64,000 nucleotides of DNA, from NCBI GenBank assembly GCA_902489075.1, contig CABTYO010000010.1, forward strand, positions 10,809 to 74,808, read 5' to 3'. The number at the start of each line of letters is the position of its first letter. The stretch's first letter is position 1. Position numbers and translations under genes: made by a program. The notes under the pieces were generated by a model, which saw only the letters and a list, made by a program, of their open reading frames with translations, had not been told where the DNA came from and did not search any database. This document shows, in pieces, positions 1-8,450 of this stretch. The stretch is from an uncultured Faecalicatena sp. GTDB lineage: Bacteria > Bacillota > Clostridia > Lachnospirales > Lachnospiraceae.

Positions 1-1020
1 CTGTTTACCAGGGCAAGGGCCGATATGTTTTTTGCACTGGTGCCCCGGGATACCAGTCTGTATGATAACCTGGAACATAATATTGAAGCATTACTTGAGA
101 ATTATCCACTGCCGATGCGCCTGGAAGTGAAGATCGGTATCTACCAGATTGAAGACAGGGAGCTTTCAGTCCCCGGGATGTGTGACCGGGCATATCTTGC
201 CGCTGAAAGTATTAAGGGAGTATTCGGAAGTAATACGGCATTTTATGATGAATCCCTCCGTGAGAAGCTTCTCTTTGAGCAGAAGATTCTCAATACAATG
301 GAAGAATCTCTCAGGCGGGAAGATTTTCATATCTATCTGCAGCAGAAAGTGGAGATCCCGACAGGAAGGCAGATTGGTGCAGAGGTACTGGTTCGGTGGA
401 TCCACCCTGAATTCGGACTGATCTCCCCGGGAGATTTTATTCCCATCTTTGAGAAAAATGGTTTCATCTATTCGATGGACCTTTTTGTCTGGGAGAAGGC
501 CTGTAAGCTGATTAAAAGCTGGAAGGATGCGGGCAGGGAATGTGTACCTCTTTCGGTCAATGTTTCCAGAAAAGATATTTACCACGAGGATATGGTGCAG
601 AACCTGTCCGATATGGTCAGAAAGTATGGAATCCGGCCCGGAGAACTGCATCTTGAGATTACAGAATCTGCATATGTGACGAATTCCAGGCAGATGCTCA
701 ATGTGATCAGCCAGCTGAGAAAGCTGGGATTCATTATTGAGATGGATGATTTTGGGAAAGGCTATTCTTCCCTGAATACCCTTTCGGAACTGCCGGTAGA
801 TATCCTTAAGATGGATCTGGAATTTTTACGGCGGGGAGAGAATACGAAGCAGAGAGAGAAGATCATGCAGTTTGTGATTAACCTGGCCAATGAATTTCAT
901 ATGCCGATGATTGCAGAAGGGGTAGAGCGGGAAGACCAGGCCGAGCTTTTGAGATCAATGGGCTGCAGATACGCGCAGGGCTACTTATTCGGAAGACCGG
1001 TTCCGAGTGAAGAATTCTGA
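1..1020 (+). CDS. EAL-domain c-di-GMP phosphodiesterase, 5' truncated by window
   Basis: The reading frame is open from base 1, so the true start lies outside the window. The first residues resemble the end of a degenerate GGDEF domain: an Arg-Ala-Asp-Met-Phe stretch sits where GGDEF would be. From about residue 115 a full EAL domain follows. The residues needed for cyclic di-GMP hydrolysis all look present: Glu of the EVL variant of EAL (AEVLVRW), Asn in SVNVS, Glu in LEITES, the DDFG pair, Lys in ILKMD, Glu in AEGVE and the QGYLFGRP end. I therefore infer an active phosphodiesterase with an inactive, possibly GTP-sensing, GGDEF part. It lies 1.9 kb upstream of a diguanylate cyclase. Confidence 0.9.
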   Translation: MFTRARADMFFALVPRDTSLYDNLEHNIEALLENYPLPMRLEVKIGIYQIEDRELSVPGMCDRAYLAAESIKGVFGSNTAFYDESLREKLLFEQKILNTMEESLRREDFHIYLQQKVEIPTGRQIGAEVLVRWIHPEFGLISPGDFIPIFEKNGFIYSMDLFVWEKACKLIKSWKDAGRECVPLSVNVSRKDIYHEDMVQNLSDMVRKYGIRPGELHLEITESAYVTNSRQMLNVISQLRKLGFIIEMDDFGKGYSSLNTLSELPVDILKMDLEFLRRGENTKQREKIMQFVINLANEFHMPMIAEGVEREDQAELLRSMGCRYAQGYLFGRPVPSEEF

Positions 1021-1117
1021 ACACAGAATAAAAGCGTTATATCCCGGTAAATGAAGCTTTCACGAATGTATGTTTTGTGGTATGATAAGAAAAATAATGA
1101 AAATCAGGAGGCGTATC

Positions 1118-2611
1118 ATGGCATTTTATTTTGACGAACCATCCAGGACTTTTAGCGAATATCTATTGATTCCGGGGTACTCATCCGCCCAGTGTATCCC
1201 ATCTTCCGTAAGTCTTAAGACACCTTTGGTGAAGTTTGAAAAGGGGAAAGAGCCTGCGATCTCCATCAATATCCCGATGGTATCTGCGATTATGCAGTCC
1301 GTCTCAGATGACCGGCTGGCCATTGCTCTGGCCCAGGAAGGCGGCATGTCCTTCATCTACGGCTCACAGCCGATCAGCGAACAGGCTGAGATGGTAAAGA
1401 AGGTGAAGCACTACCGTGCGGGATTCGTAGTGAGTGATTCGAATGTCTCACCGGAGATGACCCTTTCGGATGTGCTTGAACTGACGGAGAGGACAGGCCA
1501 TTCTACAATCGCGGTGACTGAGGACGGCAGCCCCAGCGGGAAGCTTCTCGGAATCGTTACGAACAAGGACTACCGTGTAAGCAGGATGGGACCGGATACG
1601 AAGGTGAAGGAGTTTATGACGAAGCTGGAGAATCTGGTGTATGCAGATGAAGATACAACGCTGAAAGAGGCGAATGATATCATCTGGGAGCATAAGATCA
1701 ACTGTCTGCCTCTGGTGAATAAGAACCAGGAGTTAGTATATCTTGTGTTCAGGAAGGATTATGATACCCATAAGAAGAATGAGAACGAGCTGATCGATCA
1801 TTCCAAGCGGTATATGGTAGGGGCAGGAATCAATACGAGAGATTATGCCGAGAGGGTGCCTGCATTGGTGGAGGCCGGTGCGGATGCGCTTTGCATTGAC
1901 AGTTCAGAGGGATTTTCAGAGTGGCAGAAGCTGACCATTGATTACATCAGAGAGAATTATGGTGACAGTGTGAAGGTTGGTGCAGGGAATGTGGTTGATG
2001 CGGAAGGATTCCGTTTCCTTGCGGATGCAGGGGCAGACTTTGTGAAGGTCGGAATCGGCGGCGGTGCTATCTGTATCACCCGTGAGCAGAAGGGGATCGG
2101 AAGAGGACAGGCTACGGCCCTGATCGAGGTGGCGAAGGCCCGGGATGAGTATTATAAAGAGACCGGTGTCTATGTACCGATCTGTTCAGACGGCGGTATT
2201 GTGCATGATTATCATATTACACTGGCACTTGCAATGGGTGCAGACTTTATCATGCTGGGCAGATATTTTGCAAGATTTGATGAGAGCCCGACCAAGAGGG
2301 TGAACATCAATGGAAGTTATATGAAGGAATACTGGGGTGAAGGAAGTGCAAGAGCCAGGAACTGGCAGCGATATGATATGGGCGGTGACAAGAAGCTTTC
2401 TTTTGAGGAAGGGGTCGACTCTTTTGTCCCATATGCCGGCAGCCTCAAGGATAATGTGAATCTGACATTGAGCAAGGTGCGTTCTACCATGTGCAACTGC
2501 GGGGCTCTTACCATTCCGGAGTTACAGGAGAAGGCAAAGATTACACTGGTGTCCTCTACAAGTATTGTAGAAGGCGGAGCGCATGATGTGATGCTGCGTG
2601 ATAAGCGCTGA
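1118..2611 (+). CDS. guaB: IMP dehydrogenase, divergent Tritrichomonas-like class
   Basis: Oxidises IMP to XMP with NAD+, the committed step to GMP. The 497-residue protein is a (beta/alpha)8 barrel with a two-CBS insert at roughly residues 90-215. The catalytic loop reads GGGAICITR, placing the active Cys at residue 319, and the mobile flap reads NWQRYD, placing Arg418 and Tyr419; these are the same numbers as in Tritrichomonas foetus IMPDH, and long stretches (NTRDY-type, EQKGIGRGQ, CNCGALTIP) match what I remember of that enzyme better than E. coli or Bacillus GuaB. The start at 1118 is chosen because AGGAGG sits at 1106-1111; an upstream in-frame ATG at 1070 lacks a site. A strong terminator follows at 2676. 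Confidence 0.93.
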   Translation: MAFYFDEPSRTFSEYLLIPGYSSAQCIPSSVSLKTPLVKFEKGKEPAISINIPMVSAIMQSVSDDRLAIALAQEGGMSFIYGSQPISEQAEMVKKVKHYRAGFVVSDSNVSPEMTLSDVLELTERTGHSTIAVTEDGSPSGKLLGIVTNKDYRVSRMGPDTKVKEFMTKLENLVYADEDTTLKEANDIIWEHKINCLPLVNKNQELVYLVFRKDYDTHKKNENELIDHSKRYMVGAGINTRDYAERVPALVEAGADALCIDSSEGFSEWQKLTIDYIRENYGDSVKVGAGNVVDAEGFRFLADAGADFVKVGIGGGAICITREQKGIGRGQATALIEVAKARDEYYKETGVYVPICSDGGIVHDYHITLALAMGADFIMLGRYFARFDESPTKRVNINGSYMKEYWGEGSARARNWQRYDMGGDKKLSFEEGVDSFVPYAGSLKDNVNLTLSKVRSTMCNCGALTIPELQEKAKITLVSSTSIVEGGAHDVMLRDKR

Positions 2612-2675
2612 TTAATGATATATATAATGACATATATAATAAGAAGTTGTGTTTACTGACACAGCCGGATTTGTC

Positions 2676-2717
2676 CGGGCAGAGGGTTTGTTATGCAGAT
2701 ACCTCTGCCCGTTTTTT
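2676..2717 (+). terminator. Intrinsic terminator after the IMP dehydrogenase gene
   Basis: Perfect 10-bp stem (CGGGCAGAGG at 2676-2685 with CCTCTGCCCG at 2702-2711) followed by six T. It closes the IMP dehydrogenase transcript. Confidence 0.9.
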
Positions 2718-2792
2718 CGGGAAGCTCTTTTGACAGTCAGTAAAAAAAGCCAGCAAAAGGCTGGTAAAAAACAGAATATAATCACACGGCAC

Positions 2793-2821
2793 TTCCACGC
2801 AGAGCGGATTCGTGGTATAAT
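2793..2821 (+). promoter_or_regulatory. Candidate promoter of the V4R/GGDEF pair
   Basis: Extended -10 box TGGTATAAT (TATAAT at 2816-2821) with a weaker TTCCAC at the -35 position 17 bp upstream. It lies 50 bp before the V4R start and after the preceding terminator. Confidence 0.6.
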
Positions 2822-2871
2822 ACTCCTTAAGTATGTAAAAGGTCCGGAAAACAATAAGGAGGGCTTATAAT

Positions 2872-3408
2872 ATGACTGAGAATGTATTTCTGGAGAACAG
2901 GAAGAAATTAAGTTTAGATGAATATATGAAGTTTAATACGAGTGACAGAGGGAATCTGGGAGAAGATATTCCGGTCGTGGTCTACCGTCTGCTGGAATAT
3001 TCCATGCGGGAACAGCTGACAGCGCAGTTTGGGGAAGAGGAACAGATACGGATTTTCCGAAATGCAGGTTATCGGGCAGGGGTCTATTTTGCGAATAATT
3101 TACTGGACATATCAAGGCCTCTCAATCAGTTTATAGCAGACCTGCAGACACGCATGGAGGAGCTGAGGATCGGTGTGCTTCGGATCGAAAGCTTCGAGGA
3201 AGAGACCGGAGTGATCATGCTTACTGTTTCCGAGGATGCAGACTGTTCAGGGCTGCCGCTGCTCAGCGAGACGGTGTGCAATTATGATGAGGGATTTATT
3301 TCAGGAATTATGTCTACATATATGAAGAAAGAATACAGTGCAGTGGAAGTTGACTGTTGGGCAACAGGCGACAGGGTATGCCGATTCCACGTTGCACCTG
3401 TGGAGTAA
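2872..3408 (+). CDS. V4R (4-vinyl reductase) domain sensor protein
   Basis: A 178-residue soluble protein. The C-terminal two thirds matches the V4R fold: an N-terminal helical part with a Gly-Tyr-Arg-Ala-Gly turn near residue 65, then strands ending in the typical Cys-Trp-Ala-Thr-Gly-Asp-x-x-Cys-x-Phe motif near residues 162-171. V4R domains are known as small-hydrophobic-ligand or metal-cofactor binding modules found in regulators such as XylR/DmpR. Start fixed by AAGGAGGG 10 bp upstream. Only 9 bp separate it from the diguanylate cyclase, so the two are almost surely co-transcribed. I infer that it senses a ligand and controls the cyclase as a separate subunit; the ligand is unknown. Confidence 0.8.
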   Translation: MTENVFLENRKKLSLDEYMKFNTSDRGNLGEDIPVVVYRLLEYSMREQLTAQFGEEEQIRIFRNAGYRAGVYFANNLLDISRPLNQFIADLQTRMEELRIGVLRIESFEEETGVIMLTVSEDADCSGLPLLSETVCNYDEGFISGIMSTYMKKEYSAVEVDCWATGDRVCRFHVAPVE

Positions 3409-3417
3409 TGGAGTGTT

Positions 3418-4707
3418 ATGAAGGAGAATGAAAACTGTGAGATGCTTTTTGAGTATTTAAGAAGTATTCTCTATGATCCCGAGGTGGAAGAACTGAATAT
3501 AGAAGAATTGGATGAGCCATATCAGAAGCTGGGGCAGGGCCTTTCTTATCTGCAGCATGCAGTGGAAGAGATGCGGGAATACTCGGCGGATCTTTCCAGA
3601 GGGAATCTGTCAGGAACCTATCCAGGAAGGGAGAATACGCTCTGCTCGAATCTGAAGAATCTTCATGCGAATCTGAACCATCTTACGTGGCAGGCAAAGC
3701 AGGTTGCAGCAGGAGATTATTCCCAGCATGTTTCCTACCTGGGAGAATTTTCGGAGGCCTTTAATACCATGACGGATCAGCTTAGGGAACGGGAGGCGCT
3801 TTTAAAGGAAGAGGCTGCCAAAGTCAAGAAGAGGGCGGAAGTCATCGAGAGCTACAACGAGCTTCTTGTAGAGCTGACGCACAAACGGAATGAGTGGATC
3901 CTTGTTGTGGATGAGAAGAGCAGGGAGATTGTATACTGCAATAAGCGGAAGGACGAAAAAAAGATTGTCTCAGAGTTTGGGAATAAGTTCAGTCAGGGGG
4001 AGAAAATCAACCCTGTTTTCTGCCAGACATGTTCGGAACGTCTTAGTTTTCTCGGCAGTATTTTGAACTGGCAGGACAGTGAGCAGTATAAGGTATGGGA
4101 GATGGGCGATGAAAAGCAGGGATTCTTCCGTATTACAACGTTCCACATTGAATGGCGGGGAAGTAATGCCTATGCCCATATCGTTGTGGATATAACGGCA
4201 GAGAAGGCCGCAGCCGAGAAGCTGACAAGCAAAGCATATTATGATACGGGGACGGGGATACGCAACCGGCTGTATTTTGAAGAGTATATGGAGATGCTCC
4301 AGCAGGGGAATATCAAAGTCACTCTCTGTTATCTGGATCTGGACGGCCTGAAATATGTCAATGATAAGTATGGGCATAATGAAGGAGATATTTACATCAG
4401 GAATTTTGTATCCCTGATACAGAATTCATTCCGCAATTCGGATCTCTTTGCGCGGATCGGGGGCGATGAGTTCTGTATCGTCCTGCCGAACAGCCATCGC
4501 GAATCTGTGGAGAAGAAGCTGGATGAACTTCTGCATGAGTTCATTACAGAGAATGAGAAGTCCTATCCGAGAAGCTTCAGCTATGGCCTGGTGGAGATCA
4601 GTGACTGGTCCTGCGGCCAGACCATTGAGGAGCTCATCAAGATGGCAGATGCAGAGATGTATAAGTGTAAAAGAATCAATAAGAAGAGGTATCATCAGAA
4701 GAATTAG
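3418..4707 (+). CDS. Diguanylate cyclase (HAMP/PAS-like sensor plus GGDEF)
   Basis: Makes cyclic di-GMP from two GTP. The 429 residues have no transmembrane segment. Residues about 40-130 look like tandem HAMP-like or methyl-accepting-type linker helices (Ala-Gly-Asp-Tyr repeat), followed by a coiled coil and a PAS-like domain near 145-265 that contains a Cys-x-x-Cys pair (CQTCSE). The GGDEF domain occupies about 270-425 with an intact RIGGDEF active site. An RxxD product-inhibition site (RNSD) sits five residues before it, so feedback inhibition is likely. The partner V4R protein directly upstream is the probable input. Confidence 0.9.
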   Translation: MKENENCEMLFEYLRSILYDPEVEELNIEELDEPYQKLGQGLSYLQHAVEEMREYSADLSRGNLSGTYPGRENTLCSNLKNLHANLNHLTWQAKQVAAGDYSQHVSYLGEFSEAFNTMTDQLREREALLKEEAAKVKKRAEVIESYNELLVELTHKRNEWILVVDEKSREIVYCNKRKDEKKIVSEFGNKFSQGEKINPVFCQTCSERLSFLGSILNWQDSEQYKVWEMGDEKQGFFRITTFHIEWRGSNAYAHIVVDITAEKAAAEKLTSKAYYDTGTGIRNRLYFEEYMEMLQQGNIKVTLCYLDLDGLKYVNDKYGHNEGDIYIRNFVSLIQNSFRNSDLFARIGGDEFCIVLPNSHRESVEKKLDELLHEFITENEKSYPRSFSYGLVEISDWSCGQTIEELIKMADAEMYKCKRINKKRYHQKN

Positions 4708-4751
4708 GACATCTCCTGGGTGTGCTGCATCATTATCTTGGATGAGGTTAC

Positions 4752-4804
4752 GAGGAAGTAGCGAAGAGGATTTCGAATATCCGCTTTAGTTACTTCCTCT
4801 TTTT
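4752..4804 (+). terminator. Terminator after the diguanylate cyclase gene
   Basis: GAGGAAGTA at 4752-4760 pairs with TACTTCCTC at 4791-4799, followed by a T-run. The right arm overlaps the 3' end of the convergent membrane protein gene, so it may serve both. Confidence 0.7.
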
Positions 4805-5194
4805 ATAGAAACTCATTATTTTGCGGATTAGAAAGAGAATTATAGATAATCCCCCCATCACAATAAGAGAAATAAAAATATATATGACAATCAATAACAT
4901 TCCAAAAGCACCATCACCAGTAAATAGTAAATTAATACATTTAACAGATAAGATTTGCCACGATATCATAAATAGAAAATATACAAATATATCTTTTACT
5001 CCAAAATTTTTTGTGATTTTGACATAGCAAAAAAAATGAATTATGCCTAATAAAACTGCGATTCTTTCCATGTGGTTTATAGATATAAAGAAGACTTCTT
5101 TAAATTTAAACGCTGCTACAGTAAGATAGAAACCCCAATATGCAATTATTGTTAAAAAGCTAAAGAAAATTCCCTTTAAAACAGTCTTTGTCAT
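4790..5194 (-). CDS. Hypothetical four-helix membrane protein
   Basis: A small, very hydrophobic protein of about 134 residues with four predicted membrane segments (roughly residues 5-27, 40-58, 66-85 and 95-122) and a Lys/Arg-rich C-terminal tail (KKRK). I do not recognise a family. The start at 5194 is favoured because GAGGAG lies 9 bp upstream; a GTG at 5203 and an ATG at 5200 are in frame but too close to that site. The gene is clearly more A+T-rich than its neighbours on both sides, which hints at a separate origin. It stands alone, convergent with the diguanylate cyclase. Confidence 0.6.
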   Translation of the reverse strand: MTKTVLKGIFFSFLTIIAYWGFYLTVAAFKFKEVFFISINHMERIAVLLGIIHFFCYVKITKNFGVKDIFVYFLFMISWQILSVKCINLLFTGDGAFGMLLIVIYIFISLIVMGGLSIILFLIRKIMSFYKKRK

Positions 5195-5365
5195 AAACAT
5201 CACTCCTCATTGCTTTGGATTTATTCTTTATAGTAATACCCCTCCTTCATCTTTAATGGTATATTCATAAAACAATCCAATTTTACTTTCTCCAATTTGA
5301 TTATTGAGTTAATTTCGTAAAATCTTATAATAATCATTATGAAGAAAGGAATTTAATTGTCCCTG

Positions 5366-5448
5366 TTCCCCACGAAAATATCTCCGTAAGAATCGGGGTT
5401 CCTCCTGTTGATTGATTCTTACGGAGACGTTTCTAATCTATTGGGGAA
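5366..5448. other. Nested double hairpin element downstream of ade
   Basis: Two stems are nested: TTCCCCA at 5366-5372 pairs with TGGGGAA at 5442-5448, and inside it a perfect 14-bp stem runs 5381-5394 with 5414-5427 (core CTCCGTAAGAATC). The inner stem lies just after the 3' end of the adenine deaminase gene on the minus strand and can act as its terminator. The outer, separate stem is more than a simple terminator needs. Confidence 0.65.
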
Positions 5449-5463
5449 AAGTCAAAGCGAGAT

Positions 5464-7206
5464 TTATTCCGCTTCCACCGGTATGAAGTCAAACCTGGTT
5501 ACATCAAACAGCCCCATATCAGTCAGCTTCAGTTCAGGAATGACAGCCAGTGACATGAAGCAGAGTGTCATGACAGGTTCCACATCCCCGCTGATGCCCA
5601 GATTCTCAAAGGCAGCCTCATGGATCCGGGTCAGCTTCTGATCTACCCATTCACCGCTCTGGTCACTCATCAGCCCGCCAAGCGGCATCGGCATGGATTC
5701 TACCAGCTTCCCGTCTTTTACAAGTACAATTCCGCCGTTCTGTGCGATAAGCTGTTCTACGGCAAATGCCATGTCCCCATCCGTTACCCCGACAACGATG
5801 ATATTGTGGGAATCGTGGGCCACAGACAATGCCACAGCACCTTCCCGGATCCCATATCCTCTGATAAGCGCACAGGCTACGTTCCCCGTCTCGTGGTGGC
5901 GTTCCACAACGGCTACCTTTGCGATATCCACCTCCGGGTTCCGGATAAAATTGCCGGATTCATCGATCGCCACATCCGCGATTCCTTTTCCGGTTACAAC
6001 GCCGCCCGGCAGGATATCGATTACATGGACGTGTCCTGATTTCAGGTGCATCTTTAACTTCTCGATGGAAAAATCTTTGACATGGAAACTTCCTCTTACG
6101 GGTGTGTTATCATGCTTTTCCACAGGAAGGAGATAAACTCCGTCTTCTGCGGTAAGTTTTCCTTCGATCCATACTTTCCTGACCCTGAAGTCTTTCAGAT
6201 CGTCAAGCAGAACGATATCGGCGCGCAGTCCGGGCGCGATGGCACCACGGTCATACAGGCGGTAGCATTCAGCCGCATTGAGTGAGGCCATGCGGATGGC
6301 GGTGACTGCGTCCACGCCTTCCTCTACACAGATGCTTAAGTGGTTATCCAGGTGCCCCAGCTCCAGGATCGTCTTTGGCTGGCGGTCATCCGAGCAGAGC
6401 AGGCAGCGTCTGCTGTTCATGGGGGTCAGGCCTTTGAGCAGCGGGCGCAGGTTGTGACAGGCGGATCCCTGCCTTAAAAGCACGTACAGACCCCGTGAGA
6501 TACGGTCCTCCATCTCCTCTACAGTAGAGCATTCATGGTCCGTATGTACTAAAGCGGCGGCATAGGCATTCAGATCATTGCCCGCGATTCCCGGGCTGTG
6601 TCCATCAATCAGCTTTCCGGTCTCCTTTGCGGTCATGATCTTATCCAGGTCGCTTTCATTGGCACCGATCAGTCCCGGAAAGTTCATGTATTCCCCAAGC
6701 CCCAGGATACATTCGTTGCGGATCGGCTCCTTCATAGCCTCCGCGTCTATGTTCGCGCCGGAATGCTCGAAAGGAGTGGCAGGGACACAGGATGGCAGCA
6801 TATATTTGATATCCAGTGCCGTGCCCTCTGCGGCATCCAGCATATAATTAAGCCCCCGGATCCCGCATACATTGACGATCTCATGGGGGTCTGCGATGAT
6901 CGTCGCAGCACCGTGAGGCACAAGCAGACGCCCGATCTCCTCAGGACTCACATAAGATGACTCGATGTGGATATGGCTGTCAATAAATCCGGGCGCCGCA
7001 TATTTCCCTTCTGCGTCAATGACCTCTTTCCCTTCATAAGTCCCGATTCCTGCGATCAGGCCGTCACACAGGGCAATGTCACCGTCAATGATTCCCCCGT
7101 TATATACATCGACCACCTTACAGTTCTTGATTACCGTATCAGCCGGAATCCTGCCGGCAGCTGTATCAATCAGCTTTTTCAGACTTTCTTTCTTCATTTT
7201 ATCCAT
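5464..7206 (-). CDS. ade: Adenine deaminase
   Basis: Hydrolyses adenine to hypoxanthine and ammonia in purine salvage. The 580-residue length is usual for the bacterial Ade family of the amidohydrolase superfamily. Near residue 75 is the metal-binding strand-1 motif (GFIDSHIHIESS); ADPHE, GHSPG and LCSDDRQP further on match the remaining metal or substrate sites; the C-terminal half has the Ade-specific domain with HDSHN. The ATG at 7206 has GGAGGTGG seven bases upstream. It is a single gene with no purine riboswitch visible in the leader. Together with the nearby IMP dehydrogenase it channels adenine toward guanine nucleotides. Confidence 0.95.
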   Translation of the reverse strand: MDKMKKESLKKLIDTAAGRIPADTVIKNCKVVDVYNGGIIDGDIALCDGLIAGIGTYEGKEVIDAEGKYAAPGFIDSHIHIESSYVSPEEIGRLLVPHGAATIIADPHEIVNVCGIRGLNYMLDAAEGTALDIKYMLPSCVPATPFEHSGANIDAEAMKEPIRNECILGLGEYMNFPGLIGANESDLDKIMTAKETGKLIDGHSPGIAGNDLNAYAAALVHTDHECSTVEEMEDRISRGLYVLLRQGSACHNLRPLLKGLTPMNSRRCLLCSDDRQPKTILELGHLDNHLSICVEEGVDAVTAIRMASLNAAECYRLYDRGAIAPGLRADIVLLDDLKDFRVRKVWIEGKLTAEDGVYLLPVEKHDNTPVRGSFHVKDFSIEKLKMHLKSGHVHVIDILPGGVVTGKGIADVAIDESGNFIRNPEVDIAKVAVVERHHETGNVACALIRGYGIREGAVALSVAHDSHNIIVVGVTDGDMAFAVEQLIAQNGGIVLVKDGKLVESMPMPLGGLMSDQSGEWVDQKLTRIHEAAFENLGISGDVEPVMTLCFMSLAVIPELKLTDMGLFDVTRFDFIPVEAE

Positions 7207-7532
7207 AGAAAAACCACCTCCAAATAAGATATCTATATCTTACCACATAATTGTCTGTTTGACCTTAAAATCGCTCTAAAAATGCCCGGGTATTGTGCAG
7301 ATTTTATCGAGATTATGTTCAGAATGATATGGGAGCCACAATGTTTTGCCACATTGGTGTTATATATGAATACAAATTGTGAAAATGTCGCAAAATGTAA
7401 CAATCGGTTGATCTTGTCTTTATTAAATTGTATGATACTTTTTATAAGCAGATGTGATTGATAAGGAAAAGGGGGAGTTCATCTGCCATTCCTGCTTTTT
7501 AAAGCAATAAATAAAAATAAGGAGTGGAAGAA
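7207..7532. promoter_or_regulatory. Divergent intergenic region between ade and the XRE gene
   Basis: 326 bp without a gene. On the plus strand a candidate promoter is TTGATC (7408-7413), 17 bp, TATGAT (7431-7436), about 95 bp before the XRE start. On the minus strand the ade leader holds a strong ribosome site but only a weak -10 (TAAGAT). No riboswitch fold was recognised. Confidence 0.45.
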
Positions 7533-7763
7533 ATGATAAGAAATACAATCGGAAGAAATATCAGGGGACTCAGAAAACAACATAATCTGACTCAGGAACA
7601 GCTGGCGCAGCGGCTGAACATGAAACGCCAGACACTGTCAAATTATGAGATTGGCAAGCGGGTTCCCGATATATATGAATTAATCACATTAGCAGATATC
7701 TTTGACGTCACTCTCGATCAGATCGCAGGACGCAAAGAGGAAGTTTTAAGTAAGAATGACTGA
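7533..7763 (+). CDS. Small XRE-family DNA-binding regulator
   Basis: A 76-residue single-domain Cro/CI-type helix-turn-helix protein. The recognition region is typical: LTQEQLAQRLNMKRQTLSNYE, then PDIYELITLADIFDVTLDQI. There is no ligand or dimerisation domain beyond the helix bundle. The ATG at 7533 is preferred over a GTG at 7524 because the AAGGAG site (7519-7524) overlaps that GTG and is 8 bp from the ATG. A terminator follows directly, so it is monocistronic. Its target is unknown; the ECF sigma gene downstream is a candidate. Confidence 0.85.
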   Translation: MIRNTIGRNIRGLRKQHNLTQEQLAQRLNMKRQTLSNYEIGKRVPDIYELITLADIFDVTLDQIAGRKEEVLSKND

Positions 7764-7769
7764 CGAGAG

Positions 7770-7815
7770 CTGCCATGCAGGAAGGCCCATACTTCTTCCG
7801 GCATGGCAGTTTTTA
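7770..7815 (+). terminator. Terminator after the XRE gene
   Basis: CTGCCATGC (7770-7778) pairs with GCATGGCAG (7801-7809), followed by TTTTT. Confidence 0.85.
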
Positions 7816-7855
7816 TTCACTGTTCTTACAGGTTTATTACTTTTTTGTATATTTT

Positions 7856-7883
7856 TGAAACTTTTGTATTTATGTTTCTATCT
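7856..7883 (+). promoter_or_regulatory. Candidate ECF-type autoregulatory promoter
   Basis: TGAAAC at 7856-7861, then exactly 16 bp, then CTATCT at 7878-7883, lying 34 bp before the ECF sigma gene. TGAAAC with a 16-bp spacer is the -35 architecture of SigW-like ECF promoters; the -10 differs from CGTA. Autoregulation is my inference. Confidence 0.5.
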
Positions 7884-7917
7884 AATAGATATCAATCAAT
7901 CGAGTAAGGGGGTATGA

Positions 7918-8448
7918 ATGGTGCGTAATCTGGTGAAAAGGGCGCAGTCAGGTGACCAGGATGCGTTTATTGAACTCATCGAGGAACATAAGCAGGCGCT
8001 TTATAAGGTCGCGCTGGGCATGTTAAAGAATGATGCAGACGCTGCGGATGCGATACAGGATACCGTGCTGAGCAGTTATGAGAATCTTCGGGGGCTCAGA
8101 GAGCCTAAATATTTTAAGACGTGGCTGACCAGAATCCTGATCAATCACTGCAACCGGATTCTAAAGGAACGCAGGAAGGTGGTGCCGATGCAGGAGCAGC
8201 TGGAAATTCAGGGCGCAGAGGTGGATACGTCCGGCCGGGAGTTCTTAAGGCTTCTGAACGAACTGGAGGAACAGTACAGGATTGTGCTTCTTCTATATTA
8301 TGTGGAGGGGTTCAGTATCAGGGAGATAGGGGCAATATTGGAGATGAATGAAAATACTGTGAAAACAAGGCTGTCGCGGGGACGGGTTAGTTTTAAAAAG
8401 CTTTATCTGAAAGAGAATCCGGCATCAGTCTACAGATTGGAGGGTTAA
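7918..8448 (+). CDS. ECF-type RNA polymerase sigma factor
   Basis: A 176-residue sigma-70 family protein with only regions 2 and 4. Region 2 spans about residues 10-80 (DADAADAIQDTV, then FKTWLTRILINHC); region 4 spans about 110-165 with the helix-turn-helix FSIREIGAILEMNENTVKTRLSRGR. It directs RNA polymerase to stress or envelope promoters. The start at 7918 has AAGGGGG just upstream. The stop is 2 bp from the next gene, a membrane anti-sigma protein, which is the standard ECF arrangement. A promoter of the expected ECF kind lies upstream. Confidence 0.92.
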   Translation: MVRNLVKRAQSGDQDAFIELIEEHKQALYKVALGMLKNDADAADAIQDTVLSSYENLRGLREPKYFKTWLTRILINHCNRILKERRKVVPMQEQLEIQGAEVDTSGREFLRLLNELEEQYRIVLLLYYVEGFSIREIGAILEMNENTVKTRLSRGRVSFKKLYLKENPASVYRLEG

Positions 8449-8450
8449 GA

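Noticed and set aside
166..651. Long minus-strand frame opposite the EAL gene
   Set aside because: It is the shadow of a clearly coding plus-strand frame with all EAL motifs, and it has no ribosome site.
5204..7300. Purine riboswitch before adenine deaminase
   Set aside because: I looked for the conserved purine-aptamer loops in the leader on the minus strand and did not find them.
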